Of a stretch of 6,257 bases of DNA, positions 5,486 to 6,257 are shown piece by piece. Where the stretch lies: NCBI GenBank assembly GCA_025350885.1, contig JANXXA010000537.1:1-6257 (forward strand). Direction: 5' to 3'. The position numbers and the translations under genes are program-made. This stretch comes from Phenylobacterium sp. (GTDB lineage: Bacteria > Pseudomonadota > Alphaproteobacteria > Caulobacterales > Caulobacteraceae). The notes under the pieces were generated by a model. That model did not search any database and had not been told where the DNA came from. It saw nothing but the letters and a program-made list of their open reading frames with translations. The first letter of the stretch is position 1. Each line of letters opens with the position of its first letter.

Positions 5486-6257
5486 CTAGGGCGCCACCGG
5501 CAGGATGAAGCGGTCCACCGCCTTGGCGAAGCCGTCCTCGGTATTGGCCGCGGTGGACAGCTTCGCCGCAGCGCGGACGTTGTCCGGTGCCTGGCCCATG
5601 GCGATGCTGAGCCCCGCCATCCGGAACATGGCGATGTCGTTGCCCATGTCGCCGATCACCGCGGTGTTGGCCAGCGTCACGCCGGCGCGCTCGCAGATCG
5701 CGCGGACGGCGTGGCCCTTGTCGGCGCCGGGCGGGGTTATGTCGAGATAGTAGGCCTGCGACCGCTGCGCGACCGCCGTATCGCCGAGCCGGGCCCGCAT
5801 ATCGGCCTCGACCGCGGCCAGCTTTGCGGGGTGGTCGGAGACCGCGACGATCTTGTCGATGCGGAGGATGACGTCCTCGAAGCCCCTGACGACAGTCGGG
5901 TCGAACCCCAGGGTGTGGCGTTCGCGGGTCACCTCGGCGCCGTGCGGATCGAGCAGGCGCCAGGTCTCGTCGGCGAACACCCAGGCCTCGACCCCGCGCG
6001 CCGCCAGCAGCGCCAACGCCGCGCGCGCCGCCTCCGGCGCCAGCCGCAGCGCCGAGATCAGCCGCAGGTCGGGCTCCACCAGGCTGCCGCCGTTGAAGGC
6101 GGCGAAGGGCAGGCAGACCTTGAGCGCCGCGGCGACCGAGGCCATGCCGCGCGGCGGGCGGGCGGAGACGATCGAAAAGCCGATGCCGGCGGCGCCCAGC
6201 CGCTGGACGGCGGCGATGGCGGCGGGCGTCAGGACTTTGTCCGGCGTCACCAGTGTG
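5486..6257 (-). CDS. Cof-type HAD phosphatase (partial, 5' end outside window)
   Basis: The gene runs off the right edge: upstream of GTG 6250 the frame continues as T-L-V-T-P-D-K-V, which fits the Cof-family start DLDGTL.T.D, so the DxDGT nucleophile motif is just beyond the window. Counting from GTG 6250, motif II is SARPP (29-33), NGG follows at 53-55, the motif III lysine is K178 in ADKGHAV, and motif IV is GDMGNDIAMF (200-209), with GLSIAMG after it. This is the HAD-IIB (Cof) layout, with an inserted cap domain between residues about 60 and 170. These enzymes dephosphorylate sugar phosphates and similar small substrates; the substrate here is unknown. It sits 2 nt before rpe, suggesting a role next to pentose phosphate metabolism. 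Confidence 0.93.
   Translation of the reverse strand, partial: TLVTPDKVLTPAAIAAVQRLGAAGIGFSIVSARPPRGMASVAAALKVCLPFAAFNGGSLVEPDLRLISALRLAPEAARAALALLAARGVEAWVFADETWRLLDPHGAEVTRERHTLGFDPTVVRGFEDVILRIDKIVAVSDHPAKLAAVEADMRARLGDTAVAQRSQAYYLDITPPGADKGHAVRAICERAGVTLANTAVIGDMGNDIAMFRMAGLSIAMGQAPDNVRAAAKLSTAANTEDGFAKAVDRFILPVAP

Overview
The window is GC-rich and every intact gene reads on the minus strand. Codon use, the Rpe and HAD sequences, and the DUF2945/DUF488 gene set suggest an alphaproteobacterium (Caulobacterales-, Sphingomonadales- or Rhizobiales-like). That placement is inference; no rRNA or species marker is present.

Left part (1-1393): a scar region. At the edge is the 3' tail of a sulfotransferase-like gene with an in-frame TAG. 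It abuts an N-terminal piece of an IS6-family transposase on the plus strand that carries a -1 frameshift. Next is the start of a secreted-protein gene cut off just after its signal peptide. Its intact upstream partner is a membrane-anchored protein of unknown function. Nearly 410 bp follow with no intact gene. They hold a short remnant resembling the start of an ISNCY-type transposase, a TGATCGAT direct repeat and a possible terminator hairpin.

Middle (1394-4138): a likely four-gene minus-strand operon. In transcription order it encodes a 62-aa protein with a DUF2934-like start, a DUF2945 (Hva1/TUDOR) protein, a 570-aa fusion of a six-helix cytochrome b-like membrane domain with a sulfite-oxidase-type molybdopterin domain, and a DUF488 protein. 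The first three overlap by 8 and 4 bases, which suggests translational coupling. This is the most interesting part: an apparently cytoplasm-facing, one-chain counterpart of MsrPQ-like systems linked to small proteins of unknown function.

Right part (4279-6257): a tight carbohydrate operon. It holds a Cof-type HAD sugar phosphatase (5' end outside the window), ribulose-phosphate 3-epimerase (rpe, TTG start 2 nt after the previous stop) and gluconokinase (gntK, ATGA overlap with rpe). Together they feed gluconate into 6-phosphogluconate and interconvert pentose phosphates, with a phosphatase of unknown substrate alongside.
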